DNA of 64,000 bases from Boletus sp. NGJ (GCA_019096195.1 JAGTXK010000229.1:248001-312000); one strand, 5' to 3'. Counted from the first letter of the stretch, positions 9,851 through 23,144 are shown. The notes: generated by a model not told the origin, from the letters alone. Numbers and translations: made by a program.

Positions 9851-11648
9851 ATGAGTTCGTCGGTGCAAGAAGTCTGAAGTACTGACAAGCATTCAACAGA
9901 ATAACTATTCCACACGTACGTCCGTTCACGCCCGCACTCCTTCCATCTCACAGTGCATTACAGTTATTCTACTCACTGCGGTCACATATGATTACAATAA
10001 TCACGCTTTTTCTCGCCGTTTGTTTCCATTGAACTGATTTTTGGATTATCAGTCCTCACGTTTTCAAACGAGGTATGCCAGGGATTCATTATGTTACACA
10101 GATACCTTTGATTGAAGTCATCTGTTTAGATGGAATATATTTGGGTCTGCGTTCATCGTCTGTTGAACAAGCGACATATTTCTGACGAGGCCTTAGAACA
10201 AGCCATGGACTTTGGTCTCTACCTTATTCGTTCTCGTATGCATTTTGGCGTATTGTCGGAACCCCGTGCTAGGAAGCTAACTGGTACGACAGGTTCGTTA
10301 TTGTGGCATTTTCTTTGTCCTGTAGGTACATGGTTGTTTTGACAGACATTAAATACTAACCTCAAATTGGTTCGTAATTACAGCCTCAGTAAGTTCAAGA
10401 CTCTAACCATGTGCTCAATCGAACTGACAAGATCCATGGACAGTCGGAAGTACCTTCCTACCAGGTCCTACAGAGGTACTTCGTTTTCTCACAGGCCGAT
10501 GACAAACGAGTGGACTCAAATACTCTGCAGACGTATGTTTCTATCTTTTGCGAGATTATAAATAACTGATATCGCAGTTGTGAGTACGCTCATCCAAGTT
10601 TCCTACATCCACTTTTATTCAGGGAGGATTTGAAGGCTTAATACTGGCCATCATCGCGAACTGGACACAAGTAATCTTCCTGACTGCAGCAGATCGTGAG
10701 TTGTATTGTAGTGTGCTTCCTGAAACACACCGTATGAGCGCAATTTTAGTGGTGATGATCCTCCGTGTGTGGGCAGTGTATCATCAGTCTCGGTGGATCC
10801 TTTCGATCCTCCTTGCACCTGACATCGCGACTACCATTATCCACATTGTCGCTTGTGCAATCTATAGCACTCCAGCTGGGATCTCAGGTATGTGGAGCCT
10901 ACCTGCACGACAACCAAATTACGCTAACTGTCTATCGCGAATTACTTGCTGAATAACTTCCACAGCGAGTATGCTGCAAATGCGTGATATGTCACTTTGC
11001 TCGCTCAATTTCACTACACTCACTTTGACCGACGCTCTCGACGTTATTTCACCCGTTATAAGCGCCATGAAATGCATCCTCATGATATTTAAATTCATGA
11101 GAGAGTCTGTTCAAATGTATAGTGACAAAGCGATGGCAACTCAATCGCTATATGAACCTGTTCCTCAGGGAAGGTATCATGTACTTCCTTGTGTGTGTCC
11201 CCACATCTCATCTCCTCCGTTCCTGCTCCCTCGCCAAAGCAAATCACACTAACAACAAGGACTGTTTACGGTAGCATCCTGCTGTACAATCTCTGTGCCG
11301 CACTTCTTTCCTGGGGAATCATTCTAGTGTCAGGATGGCAAGGACTCCTTCCAGCCGTCATTCAATACCTGACCGTGGTCACGCTCCTCCCTCGGTTCAT
11401 CATGAGCATTCGGGAGCTCTATGCGCGCGATCTGCAAGATAGACGTGGAAGCTACATCGACACGGCTATCGGCAACATCACGGCCCGGTCGAGCTGCTGA
11501 CGTGTCCGATATCATGTTCGCGGAGACACCCCGAAGCAATGGGTTGGGGAAGGACGGAGAGGTGATTGCAGAAGAAATGAGAGGTGTGACTGGAATAAAA
11601 CGCGCCGACGACGCGTATGGGTGGAGTGGTGCTAGCAGAGTGGCATGA
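9851..11648 (+). pseudogene. DUF6533-type 7-TM protein, copy A, decayed
   Basis: Same exon order as intact copy D at 47829-49619. The first exon has a 7-8 bp insertion that places a TGA nine codons after the ATG at 9851. The IEYIWVCVHRLL exon, the GGF...GLILAI exon (acceptor CAG kept, about 10621) and the MSLCSLNF exon are readable. A 2-nt deletion after SVQMY (about 11120) shifts the frame, and an ~8-nt deletion near 11464 shifts the C-terminal tail. At least three independent lesions, so it is very unlikely to make a full protein. Confidence 0.8.
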
Positions 11649-13399
11649 TGTTGGGTGCATTGCAGGTGACATTTTTCAGCGAGATACAATGTAGTTCATT
11701 TATCACTGCGTGACTCGTGCTGTAAGATTCGTGTGTTCGACGAGCCTGGAAGTTCTCGACAGTATATTGTTCATGCAGTGTACTAATGCGGACGGTCCGT
11801 TGGGCCGTTTAAATCCATGCGCACTCGCCCACTGGGGCGGCATCCGATGTCATAACTACCAAAATGATGAGCGAGTCGTCCGTTGTGGATGGCAAAGTGT
11901 CCGACTGCATTTGGTGCGGGATCTTCAGGCGCTGAGCGACGAGTTGTGCTGACGGCCCTGTGCTACGGTACCAATGCCACTCACACGGCTCCAAACTTAT
12001 CTAGATTCGGACGAGTTGAAAGGCTTATAATGATGCTGTCGCCCAGGTGGCACCATCCACCTCCGTGTAGCCCTTCTCACTGGCATATGGTACGTAGCAC
12101 GTCTAACAGTCTACAGACAGCTGCCTACATCGAAGCTAATGGCAAGCGCTAGTCCAAACGTGTGCAGTAAAACGATGATACTTGCTTCGAGATGCAAAAA
12201 ACGCACGGTCACCTATCCTCGTCCCGGTCCAGATTCAATTTACTCGAATCCATGCGCTTGCCCACCACTTCGTCATATTAATAGTACCTCCTCAAATCAA
12301 ATCCAAACAACCACTCGATTGGCAGATCAGTGGCTTACATCTTTCCGTTTGCACGCAGCACTGGTGTCTAGACGAGTCCCGTTTGCGAGTGAGGCTCGGA
12401 CTACTACACTGTGTCTCACTCGACTCGAACTATTTAATTGGTACGCACTCTACTACGCCTACCTCAACTCACTACTCGCTGAGCTCGAAAACAATCAACA
12501 GATCGAGGTAGCGTCACGACCGTGAGGCAGACCCACTCTGCCGAGCGGGGCGCCGAAGCAATGTGACATCTTTGACTTTCCAGACATCACAGACGTCATT
12601 TGCGTCGGGATGTTTGCCTCATGCTTGAGGACAGCGCGAGTCACCTCAGGCGAGTTCAGTCTAGTAACACAACACGTGTCACGGTAAATGGTCCTCTGTG
12701 GTATGGTAGTACCACTGACTACTATGTAAAAGACCTGCGTTCGACGAATTCGACATGTACTTCGTCCACGACCAATATAGACGGGTTTCAGTCTCACTCG
12801 AGCATTATGTCTCGCACAGGCGGCACAGCCTTACGGTTATACAGAAATGCCACACGTGCACCGACGACGGTAATACATGAAGATTGAAAGACATTTACAT
12901 TCGTGTCATGAAGCCTCCATGAATTGTATCGTGCTTGGTTTCCATATTCGAACATTGGTGTCGTGGTATTTCTGCAATTCTCCTTGAACCCGATTTCTCG
13001 TGTGAGAGGTGCCATGTAGGCGGATCTACGTTCTTCCAGTGACGGCTGCAAACCTCACCTTGCGCTCGACGCGTTAGAGCCTGGTATCGAAACAAGAACC
13101 GGACTCCGACTTGGTAGCCAGGTCTAGGATGATGAGATCATCATAGCTACCGCTGAATATTCATACAATCATTGGAGGGACAGCCACAGCCCACAGGAAC
13201 CAAGAAGAGTGACCCCATCCTTACGTCAAAATGTCACCGAGGTAGGATGCTCGAGTCCAATGCTGCCGTTGGTACAACACCTACAATCATTGATCGCAAA
13301 CCTGCAATTCCCAATCACTGCCCATACAGAACCTGAGTTATCACTTAATACCCCTTCTTTAGATGGACGGCTTCCACATGCGACCACGAAATTCTCAGT

Positions 13400-13640
13400 A
13401 ATGCAAGTGTCCGAGTCTGCAACGAACAACTCCGATCCCCGCTAATGCGCTCACCTCCGCACGGTTCGAATCTACGGCGGTATGCTGTAGCACGGTGGCC
13501 CTGGTGGATGTTGGCGTCTGTTGTTCTCATATCGCCGATTAAGTTCCTCCTCAGAGATGCTGTGGGAATGGGTAGAGCGGATCAAACGATAGAAAACGGC
13601 GTGTTCTCCTAGAACCTGTGCCTGCATGAATCTGGCATAG
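13400..13640 (-). repeat. Segment inverted relative to its copy at 17880-18110
   Basis: The text around 13415-13460 (CTGCAACGAACAACTCC) and 13560-13630 (GAAAACGGCGTGTTCTCC) is present as the reverse complement at about 18075-18110 and 17905-17990. Neighbouring blocks of units A and B are in the same orientation, so this piece flipped in one of them. Confidence 0.75.
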
Positions 13641-14339
13641 GATCCAATGTCAGTCTATGCAGCGATAATAATATATCAATAGCTGCTAATTGGTACATCA
13701 TTTGGGTGAATCAGGGCAGCTTCACTCTACACCACTGACCGGTGAATCAGATGCTATCACTGATAGGCAATAGAAAGGGTAGGTCAAGGGTAGTACGGGT
13801 CATAATACTTTTGTGACCGTGACAAATCGCATACCCACGGAAATTAAAGGCAGAATACGGCTGAAACATCGGCGCCCGAGTCGCTTTCACCCGCTTCGCA
13901 AACTTCAATGTCGCCCCTCACGCGCTTTCTTCGCAGCCTGAAATAGGTGCTCGACAACGACCGCCAATGAACAATCCCGTTACTCAGAATGACAAGTCAG
14001 ACGCAGTGTCTGTTGCTTCCGCTGTCATGACTGATGACATCGACGTCGCGGAATTCCTCTCCCATTCTGCCCTATTCATTCGATACCCGACTCCCATTCA
14101 ATCAAGGAAGACTATAAACCCGATCGCCCTCGCTCTATTTTGTTCCGAGGGCTGCTTGTACTGTCCGCCAACTACGGTTGTGTCTTCTATGTCACCCTCC
14201 CCGCCGTTGAGTAAAATGTTGTCGTACAAATTCCAGCTATTATTGATGTCTCAACCTCCCTTTGCAAGTGAAGTTCCGTCCGAGGAGAAGAGTCCCGCGG
14301 GGGGTACTGGTATCGGGTAAAGAAAGTTCGTCTTCATAG

Positions 14340-17300
14340 CTCTGCCTCGGCGACCTAGTTACTAAAAGGACGAACATAATTAAGCCGGTGGCGTATCAAG
14401 TGACGGGGTGGTATTCCATCGGTACTGAGTACAGGCCCGGGTTCCGTGACAGGTGGCCATCCGTGCGGTGGTGATGAGTACATGACACGAATGTACTTGA
14501 AAGCATCGCCTTTGTTTTCTATCTAGTGTGTTGTGACTTGCCTCTCTCCATTAAATTGACATCACATCTTAGAGATGACCTGCCTGATGACTCGCAGCTG
14601 CGAGAGATGTTTGTGGTGCATATGGGAGAACGAGTTGATCTGTGGTTTCGTCGTTGCATTACCCGTTTGTCGTATTCTCACCAGTGGTAGTATGGAGGCC
14701 GTGACGCGATCACAGCCATGGCAATATGAACGTTCCGCTTCGAGTCTGTCCTTCGTACTGATCAAAAGTGGGTCGTATTTCAGGCTCCACGTCTTCGTAT
14801 TGACCTAGATGACAGTATGAATACTTCTTCGACCATATCGCTGCCCCAAGACTCTCCTTGCGCAAAGATATGATATTACCGTTATAACTTTTGGCGCATT
14901 TGAGAATGGAGGAACGAGTAATAAAGTGAAACCCGAGGACATCCTTGCATAAAAATCCCACCTTGATCGTCCGCGGATCTATCGGTATTGGCAGCTAAAC
15001 CAGTGATGCAGTGATCGCCATTGCTGTACTCGGCGCCTGGCACGTCAATCGGGATTTGCTTCCTTCAAGTGGTCCTATTGGCATCGGGGTCACAAGGGTT
15101 AGTGGAGGGAACGACAGGTAGAACTTAACATCCTTATAACTGTGGTCGTGTTCGACTGTCTGATCTGTCAGTTTCTCCCTAACTCCCCTTGTCGTCAGTT
15201 GCTCAGCTCTTCATACACATTCATCAGAATTATGAGTTCTTCGGTCCAAGAAATACTTACCAGCATTCAACAAAATGACTACTTCACACGTACGCCCATT
15301 CACGCTCGCAGTTATTCCATCTCACAGCGCATTGCAGTAATTCTGCTCACTGTCATCACATATGATTACGGTAATCAACTCTTTTCTCGCGTTTCTTTCC
15401 ATTGAACTGACTTCTGGGTTGCTAGTCCTCACGTTTTCAAAAGAGGTATGACAGGGATTCATGATGCCACACAGGATCCTATCATTGAAACGATCTGTTT
15501 AGATAGAATATATTTGGGTCTGCGTTCACCTCCTATTGACCAGGCGACATCTTTCTAACGAGACCTTAGAACAAGCGATGGACTTTGGTCTCTACCTTAT
15601 TCGTTCTCGTACGCATTTTGGCGTATTTTCGGAACTCCGTAGGAAGCTAACAGGTACGACAGGTTCGTTATTGCGGTATTTTCTTTGTCACGTGAGTATA
15701 TTATACCGTTGTCTTAACGGACACTGAAGACTAACTTCAAATTGGTTCATCAGAAGTTACAGCCTCAGTATGTTCAAGACTTTAACCCTGCGCTCAATCG
15801 AACTGATACAATCCATGGACAGTGGGAAGTACCTTCCTACCTGGTCCTACAATGGTATTTCGTTTTCTCGCATACCGATAACGAACGAGTGGACTCAAAT
15901 ATTCTGTAGACGTACGTTTTTATCCTTCTCAAAAACGTCAGCGATTACAAATAACTGATATCGATATCGCAGTTGTGAGTACATTCGTCCAAGATTTCCT
16001 ATATGCACTCTTACTCATGGAGGATTCCAAGGCTTAATACTGGCCATCACCGGCAACTGGGCACAAGTAATCTTCTTGGCTGCAGCAGATCGTGAGTTGT
16101 GTTGTAGTGTGCTTCCTGAAACACAGCGTATGAGCGCAATTTTAGTGGTGATGATCCTCCGTGTGTGGGCAGTGTATCATCAGTCTCGGTGGATCCTTTC
16201 GATCCTCCTTGCACCTGACATCGCGACTACCATTATCCACATTGTCGCTTGTGCTATCTATAGCACTCCGGCTGGGATCTCAGGTATGTGGAGCCTACCT
16301 GCACGACAACCAAATTACGCTAACTGTCTATCGCGATTTACTTGCTGAATAACTTCCACAGCGAGCGTGCTGCAAATGCGTGATATGTCACTTTGCTCGC
16401 TCAATTTCGCTACACTCACTTTGACCGACGCACTCGACGTTATTTCACCCGTTATAGGCGCCATGAAATGCATCCTCATGATATTTAGATTCATGAGAGA
16501 GTCTGTTCAAATGTACAGGGCGACAAAACGATGGCAGGTCAATTGTTATATGAACCTGTTCCTCAGGGAAGGTATCATGTACTTCCTTGTGTGCGTCCCC
16601 ACATCTCATCTTCCCCTTCCATGTCCCCCCCTGTTACCTCCCTCTCGCCAAAGCGAATCATACTAACAACAGGGACTTGTTATGGTAGCATCCTGCTGTA
16701 CAATCTCTGTGCTGCACTCCTTGCTTGGAATATCATTCCAGTGACAGGATGGCAAGGACTCCTTCCAGCCTTTATCCAATACCTGACCGTGGTCACGCTC
16801 CTCCCTCGGTTCATCGTGAGCGTTCGGGAGCTCTATGCGCGCGATCTGCAAGGCAGATGTGGAAGCGAGATCGACACTGGGTTTGGGTTTGGGTTACCGG
16901 CACCATCACGGCCCGGTCGGGCGGATATGTCCGATATCGTGTTCGCAGAGACACCGCGAAGAAATGGGTTTGATGAGGACAGAGAGGTGATGGCGGAAGC
17001 AATGGGAGGTGAGGGTAGCGGTGCTAGTGGAGTGGCATGATGTTGGGTACTTTGCAGGCACCGATTTTCAGCGAGACACTGTAGTTCCTCATTCATCACT
17101 GGCTGACTCGTGCTGTGGGATTCGCGTTTTCGATGTGGGGCTTTTCGACAGTAATTTAATATATTGTTCATTGGGTTAGATAGAGGCGTAATGCAGACGG
17201 TCAGTTGGGCTGTCTAATCCATGCGCACTGAAGCATCCGACGTCCCAGCTACCAAAATAATTAATGGGTCGTCCGTTGTGAATGATAAACCCTGCAGTGT

Positions 17301-18286
17301 CCGACTGCGTTCGTCGGATTTGATGATTGAATCGGGATCTTCAGGCGGCTTTTGCCGCCGAGTGTTGAGTAACGTCACGGTTGTCCGCGTCATGACGGAC
17401 TACCAGGTGAGTAAAGCCACTGAGACGGCTCCGAACAGTGGCATCTACTATACTAGTACATGACCTCGTCATAGTAACTCCTCAAATCCAAACTACCACT
17501 CTATTGGCAGAGTGACTTACACCTGCCAGTTTTCCGTTTACAGCACGTACCACAATGGTGTCTAGACGAGTCCCGTTCGCGACGACCGGGCTACTACCGG
17601 ACTGTGTCTCACTCGACTCGCGAGCTATTGGTATTTGGTACGCACTACGCCTGCTTCATCTTCTGAAGCAACTTACTACTCGCTGAGATCAAAAGCGATC
17701 AACAGGTTGAGATAGCGTCACGACCGCGAGGCAAACGCACTCTGCCGAGTGTGGCGCTGAATATTTGACTTTCTGGACATCACATACTCCGTTTACGTCG
17801 GGCTGGAGGACAGCACGAACCACCTGAGATTAGTTCAGTACAAACCTACCGCTGCCTCGCGTATGTCAGTGACTATGTAACAATCATTGGAGGGAGGTTT
17901 ATGCAGGCACAGGCTGTGGAAGAACACGCCGTTTTCTATCGTTTGGCGTGTTCTACCCATCCCCACAGCACCTCTGAAGAGGAACTTTGTCGGCGAAACG
18001 AGAACGACAAACACCGATAGCGTGCGCGCACATCCAGCAGGGTCCATGGCACATGCGAAGGCGAGCTCATCAGCGGGGATCAGACTTGTTCGTTGCAGAC
18101 TCGGACACTTGCGTTACATATGTTCGCCCACACTTCAAGTTCCAGCCTGCGTGGTTTCGGGAAGGCTTCAAGTTTTGCCTCTTCCCAAATGTCAATCTAT
18201 TTTTCAAGTGCAGTCTTCTCGTTTCAGATTCGAGACATTTTCACTCGGTTTCAAATATGCAAAACGCGTCGTATTGACGCTATGGC
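14340..18286 (+). repeat. Duplicated unit B
   Basis: Second copy of the DUF6533 unit, closest to unit A over the gene and the downstream flank. Between 13960 and 14340 a small open frame (13967-14320) has no recognised family. Confidence 0.75.
15232..17040 (+). pseudogene. DUF6533-type 7-TM protein, copy B, one splice acceptor lost
   Basis: Exons match copy D. Exon 1 from ATG 15232 is open (MSSSVQEILTS), followed by VLTFSKE, IEYIWVCVH and a short exon ending YFLCH. The acceptor before the exon reading GGFQGLILAI is CAG in copies A, C and D but CAT here (about 16015-16017). The remaining exons are open, with CSVLPETQRMSAI, MILRVWAVY, DALDVISPVIGAM, and a last exon from LLYNLCAALLA to the TGA at 17038-17040. 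If a nearby cryptic acceptor is used it could still be expressed. Function of the family is unknown; DUF6533 proteins are fungal multi-pass membrane proteins. Confidence 0.7.
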
Positions 18287-18530
18287 GCCCATAAGTCTAT
18301 ATCGAGTGACTTTTCGTATTGACATGACAGCGTGGATAATCCTTCGACCATACTGCTCCCCGAAGACTCCCACAAAGACCTTCCCGTTCTATCATAACAT
18401 GACTTGAGTACTTTGTAAGGGATGTTTTCAGCGAGATTCTATGTCGTTCATTCATTATTCGCTGACTCATGCTGTGGGATTCGTGTCTTCGATGAGCCTG
18501 GGACTTCTCGACAGTATATTGTCCGCCTCG
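18287..18530 (+). repeat. Gene-less relic of the duplicated unit
   Basis: 18287-18420 matches the block upstream of the DUF6533 genes (CCCATAAGTCTATATCGAGTG, then TTCGACCATAC). At about 18422 it continues directly into the block that lies downstream of those genes (TTTTCAGCGAGAT, then TTCTCGACAGTATATTG). The gene between them is missing. Confidence 0.75.
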
Positions 18531-18900
18531 TTAACCCTTTCCTTATGTCCCCCACAACCTATGCCGCAAACCTTGGACTTACACCACAACCCGAATACGA
18601 AAATTTTACACCACTGGCACTCTTGGTATCGAGGTTCCGCAAGGCTAGCTCCTGATCAATGATCCGACAATTCTACAGAAGTGGTCGGTCCACTCCCGGG
18701 AAGAAGCTTTACCACTGGGCCATCTTCATCTCTACGTCGACCGGGCGTAGGGTCGGCAACCATTACGAGATCGGCGGTAGCCAGCAGGGTGGGTACTTTA
18801 CCTAGCACGTCGTCCACAACCGTCACGTCAACTGGGACAAAGACGAGAAGGGCACGCATCTGATCGGGTATGTGGCGCCGAGTTATCTGGACGCCCGTGC
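18530..18900 (+). pseudogene. DUF6914-like relic, copy 1
   Basis: Homologous to 51430-52045 and to the reverse strand of 56000-56650. Readable pieces are LYHWAIFISTSTGRR, NHYEIGGSQQ, a stop, then VNWDKDEKGTHLIGYVAPSYL. The HW...I, Y.I.G and later NCQTWVVEAL order (last piece seen only in copy 2) recalls DUF6914 proteins. It lacks both ends and has in-frame stops. Confidence 0.55.
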
Positions 18901-19367
18901 CAACAAGGGTTCACAGGGGCTTCATGAGAAGACATTTGCCTTGCTGCTCAATGTCGACACCTTCGTTGTCGCTAGCTCTGCCTCGGCGACCCAGTCTGTA
19001 AAAGAACGAACATTGCCAAGCTGGTGGCTTATCAGGTGGCAGGGTGGTATTCCATTGGGGCTGAGTGTGGATTCCGTGTCATATGGCCATCCACGGTGAT
19101 ACCATGGTCGAAGCTAGGGAGTTTTAGGTCAGGGATTGTGGCTAAAAGTATCGCTCTTTGTTTTCTATCTACTGCGTTGTGACCTGCCTTTCTCCATTGG
19201 GTTGGCATCATAACCTAGAGATAACCCGCCTCGATTATTCGCAGTTGCCACGAGAGATCAAGTGATTGTTGTATTATTTTCATATGGACGACGGTACAAA
19301 CGGACTCGGTTAGATCCGTATTACATAATCGTGTAGATAACCTTCGTCTCGACGCGACTCTACACCT

Positions 19368-19508
19368 CAGTCACTGACTCTATCCAGTACTGAGGTGAGA
19401 TCCGTCTATCATTACTTTACACCTTGTACTCATACATTATAGTGTACTTCTACAGGTGTGGAATACACTAGTCACTGACTCTATCCAGTACTGAGTGTAC
19501 TTCTACAG
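19368..19508. repeat. Nested direct repeats
   Basis: TCACTGACTCTATCCAGTACTG lies within 19368-19394 and again within 19470-19495. GTGTACTTCTACAG occurs within 19441-19455 and 19494-19508. This looks like a local duplication of about 100 bp with partial loss. Confidence 0.8.
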
Positions 19509-20246
19509 TGATGTGGTGTGATGATGGATCACAGCCTTGGTAAAATGAACGGGTCGAAGTTCGTCCTTCGTACTAAGTGCGCATGTACCTGAGATTCGGA
19601 CAATGTACGTTAGCTTGACGCTGTACGCCCATAAGTTTATAACAAGTGTACTTCGTTGTGGCTGTGCAGCACTAGGAATTCGGAGAGGACCGAGCGGAGT
19701 AGAGAAGAGATCGACGCTGGATATGGGAAGCGTAGTCAGTCGCTCAGCTAGCCAGTCATGGTAGACCCAGCAACGGTATCGAGCCCTGTCTCCACGTCTT
19801 CGTATTGACCTAGATAACAGCATGAATGATCCTTCGACCATACCGCTGCCCAAAGACTTTCCTCACACAAAAGACCTTCCCGTTAGCCTGAGGCTGTACC
19901 AACATGACGTCTCTATAGCGCATTTGAGAATGGATGAACGAGTCGTAAGTGAAACCCGAGGACATCTTCGCATAGATCTAGAAGGTCTCGCACTCAGCAG
20001 ATCTATGGGTGTCAACCAAACCAATGCCGTGATTGCCATTGCTGTACTGCACGTCAATTAGATTTGCTTCCTCGAGTGGTCCCATGGGTACCGCCCAGTA
20101 CCGATGATCGGGGTCAAAAAGCTTAGTGGTGGCATTGAGAGGTAGATTCCGACAATTTTATAACTGTGATTATGTTCAACCGTCTGTTCTTTCAATTTTC
20201 CCCGGACTCCCTTGTCGTCAGTTGCTGACCTCTATTCATCAGACCC

Positions 20247-21968
20247 ATGAGTTCCTCGGTCCAAGCAGTACTGACAAGCATTCAACAGAATGACTACTCC
20301 ACACGTACGCCCATTCACTCTCCCAGCTCTTCCATCTCACGGTGCATTGTAGTTATTCTGCTCACTGCGATCACGTATAATTACAGTAATCAACTCTTTT
20401 TCTCACCGTTTATTTCGAACTGACTTCTGGGTTGTTAGCCCTCACGTTTTCAAAGGAGGTATGTCAGGGATTGAATTTTTTACGCACAATCCTTTTATTA
20501 AAACAATCTGTTTAGATAGAATATATCTGGGTCTGCGTACACCGTCTGTTGACCAGGCGTCATATTTCTAACGAGATCTTAGAACAAGTCATGGACTTCG
20601 GTCTCTACCTTATTTGTTCTCGTATGTATTTTCGGAAGCTAACTGATACAGCAGGTTCGTTATTGTGGCATTTGCTTTGTCCTGTGCGTATACGGTTGTC
20701 TTAACAGACATTGAAGACTGACTTCAAATTGGTTCATCAGAATTTATAGCCTCAGTAGGTTGAAGACTCTGAACCTGTGCTCGATCGAACTGATACAATC
20801 CATGGACAGTGGGAAGTACCTTCCTACCTGGTCCTGCAAAGGTATTTCGTTTTCTCACATACCAATGACAATCGAGTGGGCTCAAATATTCTGTAGACGT
20901 ACGTTTTTATCCTGTGCAAAAGTATCAGCTATTACAAATAACTGAAATCACAGATGTGAGCATGTTCATCCAATGTTTCATACATCCACTCTTATTCAGG
21001 GAGGATTTCAAGGCTTAATACTGGCCATCGTCGGCAACTGGGCACAAGTAATCTTCGTGGCTGCAACAGATCGTGAGTTGTGTTGTAGTGTGCTTCCTGA
21101 AACACAGCGTATGAGCGCAATTATAGTGGTGATGATCCTGCGGGTGTGGGCAGTGTACCAGCGGTCTATGTGGATCCTTGGGATCCTCCTTGCACTTTAC
21201 ACCTCGAATACCATTATCCAGGTTGTCGTTTGTGCTTCCTATAGTAATATGACTGGGATCACAGGTATGCGGAACCTACCTTCACAACGCAATTTATACT
21301 AACTGTCAGTCTCTATCGCAAATTACTTGCTGAATAATTTTCACAGCGGGCACGTTGCAAATTGCCGATATGTCACTTTGCTGGTTAAATTTCGCTACGC
21401 TCGCTTTGGACAAGGCTTTCAGCCTCATGATCTATAAATTCATGAGAGTCCATTCAAATGTAAAGAGTGACGAAGCGATGGCAGCTCAATCGTTATACGA
21501 ACCTATTCCTCAAGGAAGGTATCATATACTTCCTTCTGTACGTCCCTGCTTTTCTACTTCCATGTCCCCTGCCCCTCTCATCCTCGCCAAAGCGAATCAC
21601 ACTAACAACAAGTTGTTATGATAGCATCCTGCTGTACGACCTCTCCGCTGCACTCCTTGCCTGGAGAATCATTCCAGCGACAGGATGGCAAGGACTCATT
21701 CCACCCCTCATCCAATACCTGATCGCAATCACGCTCCTCCCTCGGTTCATCGTGAGCATTCGGGAGCTCTATGCGCGCGATCTGCAAGGTAGATGTGGAA
21801 GCGACATCGACACCGGGTTTGGGTTATCAGCAACATCACGGCCCGGTCGGGCTGCTGACGTGTCCAATATCATGTTCGCGGAGACACCACAAAGGAATAG
21901 AATGGAGGAGGACAGAGAGGCGAGTGTGGAAGAAACGAAAGTAGTGGTGCTGGTGGAGTGGCATGATG
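20247..21968 (+). pseudogene. DUF6533-type 7-TM protein, copy C, decayed
   Basis: Exon 1 (ATG 20247) is nearly identical to copy D. A deletion of about 20 bp near 20630 lies in the third intron and is harmless. In the exon reading MSLCWLNFATLALDKA there is a 36-nt in-frame deletion (about 21415) that removes part of a membrane segment, then a 2-nt deletion (about 21444) and a TAC-to-TAA change (about 21461). The last exon is open up to LPRFIVSIRELYARD, then its tail diverges. Not expected to give a working protein. Confidence 0.8.
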
Positions 21969-22150
21969 TTGGGTACTTTGCACGTTTTTCAGCGAGATGC
22001 TATGCCATCCACTCATCACTGGCTGACTTGTGCTGTGAGATTCGTGTCTTCGGGGAACCTGAGACTTCTCGACTGTATATTAGTCGTTAGATACGAGAAG
22101 TCACTGTACATCCTAGCTCTGGCTGCGTGATTGGTTTGTGAATCGTGATG

Positions 22151-23060
22151 CATGATGTCTGTAGTAGGATCGAGTTATCTCAACGACAGATGTTAATGCT
22201 ACGGAAAATAGACCAACGACGATCGACCATGTAGTCTGAATATCCGTATCAATACTAACGGCTGATTCTCTAGCGAGTTGAAGGAGGAGTGTGGCCCTGG
22301 AGTCGGCAAGTAGAGCAAAAATTGGATTTCGGAGATATGTTCATCAGGTTTCCACCTCTACAGGTGATGTGTTCTTCAACGAGGTGATCCGCGAGTACAG
22401 CTTTCTAGATGCTGACTAAGCTACTCATACTGCCTCCGTTGAGTCCCACCAAAGCCGTAAGTTCATTTGCCCCGCTTGACTCCGTAATCTTTGAGCATGC
22501 TATCGGAAAATGAACTGCTCTAGTTCGTCTTCGACTAGCTTGTTCCGCTGCTTTATACAGAATCGTACTGACGCCACATACTGAAGGTTTGTACGCTTGC
22601 ATGTACAAATGATACAACAACTTTTTTTCAATCTTCTCCATTGTCACTGGAACCCTAACCAGTGCTCAGAAGTCTATGCGCAGTCTATAGCCGCGGTGAA
22701 CCGAAATTCTGGCGCTGAAGTGGATTTGAGCCACTCGAGCAGCTAGGGTGGTTAAGGGAATCTGATATGACGCCAACGACACGGGGACCTGAGTCCAGGC
22801 TATAACGATCCAAATCTCTCACCCTCGAACATGGATTCTCTCACGAGTTATACCACAATGTGGGTACAACGTGCGAGATGGGCTTATCTGAACAGAGATT
22901 TGAATATATATGTACGTTCAGTGATCTGCGCTCGACTGCTATCGGGAGGTGGGTGGGTTTTATGCTGCCTCCTCCAGCCTTCTTTGACCTTATGGGTGAG
23001 TGCTCATCATTGACGGCGGAGGATCGCGAGAAGCATACTACCGGTATTGTCCGACTGCAC
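22151..23060. other. Intergenic, nothing recognised
   Basis: No gene family could be recognised on either strand, and no continuation of the duplicated unit was seen. Confidence 0.5.
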
Positions 23061-23062
23061 AA

Positions 23063-23069
23063 TATATAA
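23063..23069 (+). promoter_or_regulatory. TATA box of the SMP-like gene
   Basis: TATATAA about 76 bp before the ATG at 23145, followed by a C/T-rich leader (CTTCCCCCCTCATTCC), a common arrangement for strongly expressed basidiomycete genes. Confidence 0.6.
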
Positions 23070-23144
23070 CCCTTCACTCACTCCTTCCCCCCTCATTCCG
23101 CACCCATCTTCACACCAGTCACCATATTCAAGCCCATCGTACTC

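Larger units (their letters stand above)
8990..13960 (+). repeat. Duplicated unit A (DUF6533 gene plus flanks)
   Basis: Blocks of this unit recur at about 14340-18290 (unit B), 18960-22150 (unit C) and 47220-50130 (unit D). Shared landmarks are an upstream motif GGTGGCGTATCAGGTG near 9040, an upstream block at 9390-9560 (AGTAAAGTGAAACC), the membrane-protein gene, and a downstream block 11650-11900. A and B also share 12270-12700 with 17460-17830. The unit is moderately diverged, with many small indels. Confidence 0.75.
18960..22150 (+). repeat. Duplicated unit C
   Basis: Third copy of the unit. It starts with the block reading CTCGGCGACCCAGTCTG near 18980, which matches 14345 and 9011. Over the gene it is far closer to distant unit D than to neighbouring unit B. 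Confidence 0.75.

Noticed and set aside
10367-10561. A separate small gene conserved in the four DUF6533 units (frame with SIEL..SMDS.KYLPT)
   Set aside because: It lies inside the fourth intron of the phase-consistent copy D model; copies C and D have an in-frame TAG upstream and the frame has no known motif. Kept only as a finding about the intron.
19368-19508. CRISPR-like array
   Set aside because: Only two copies of each motif, no regular spacers, and a eukaryotic context.
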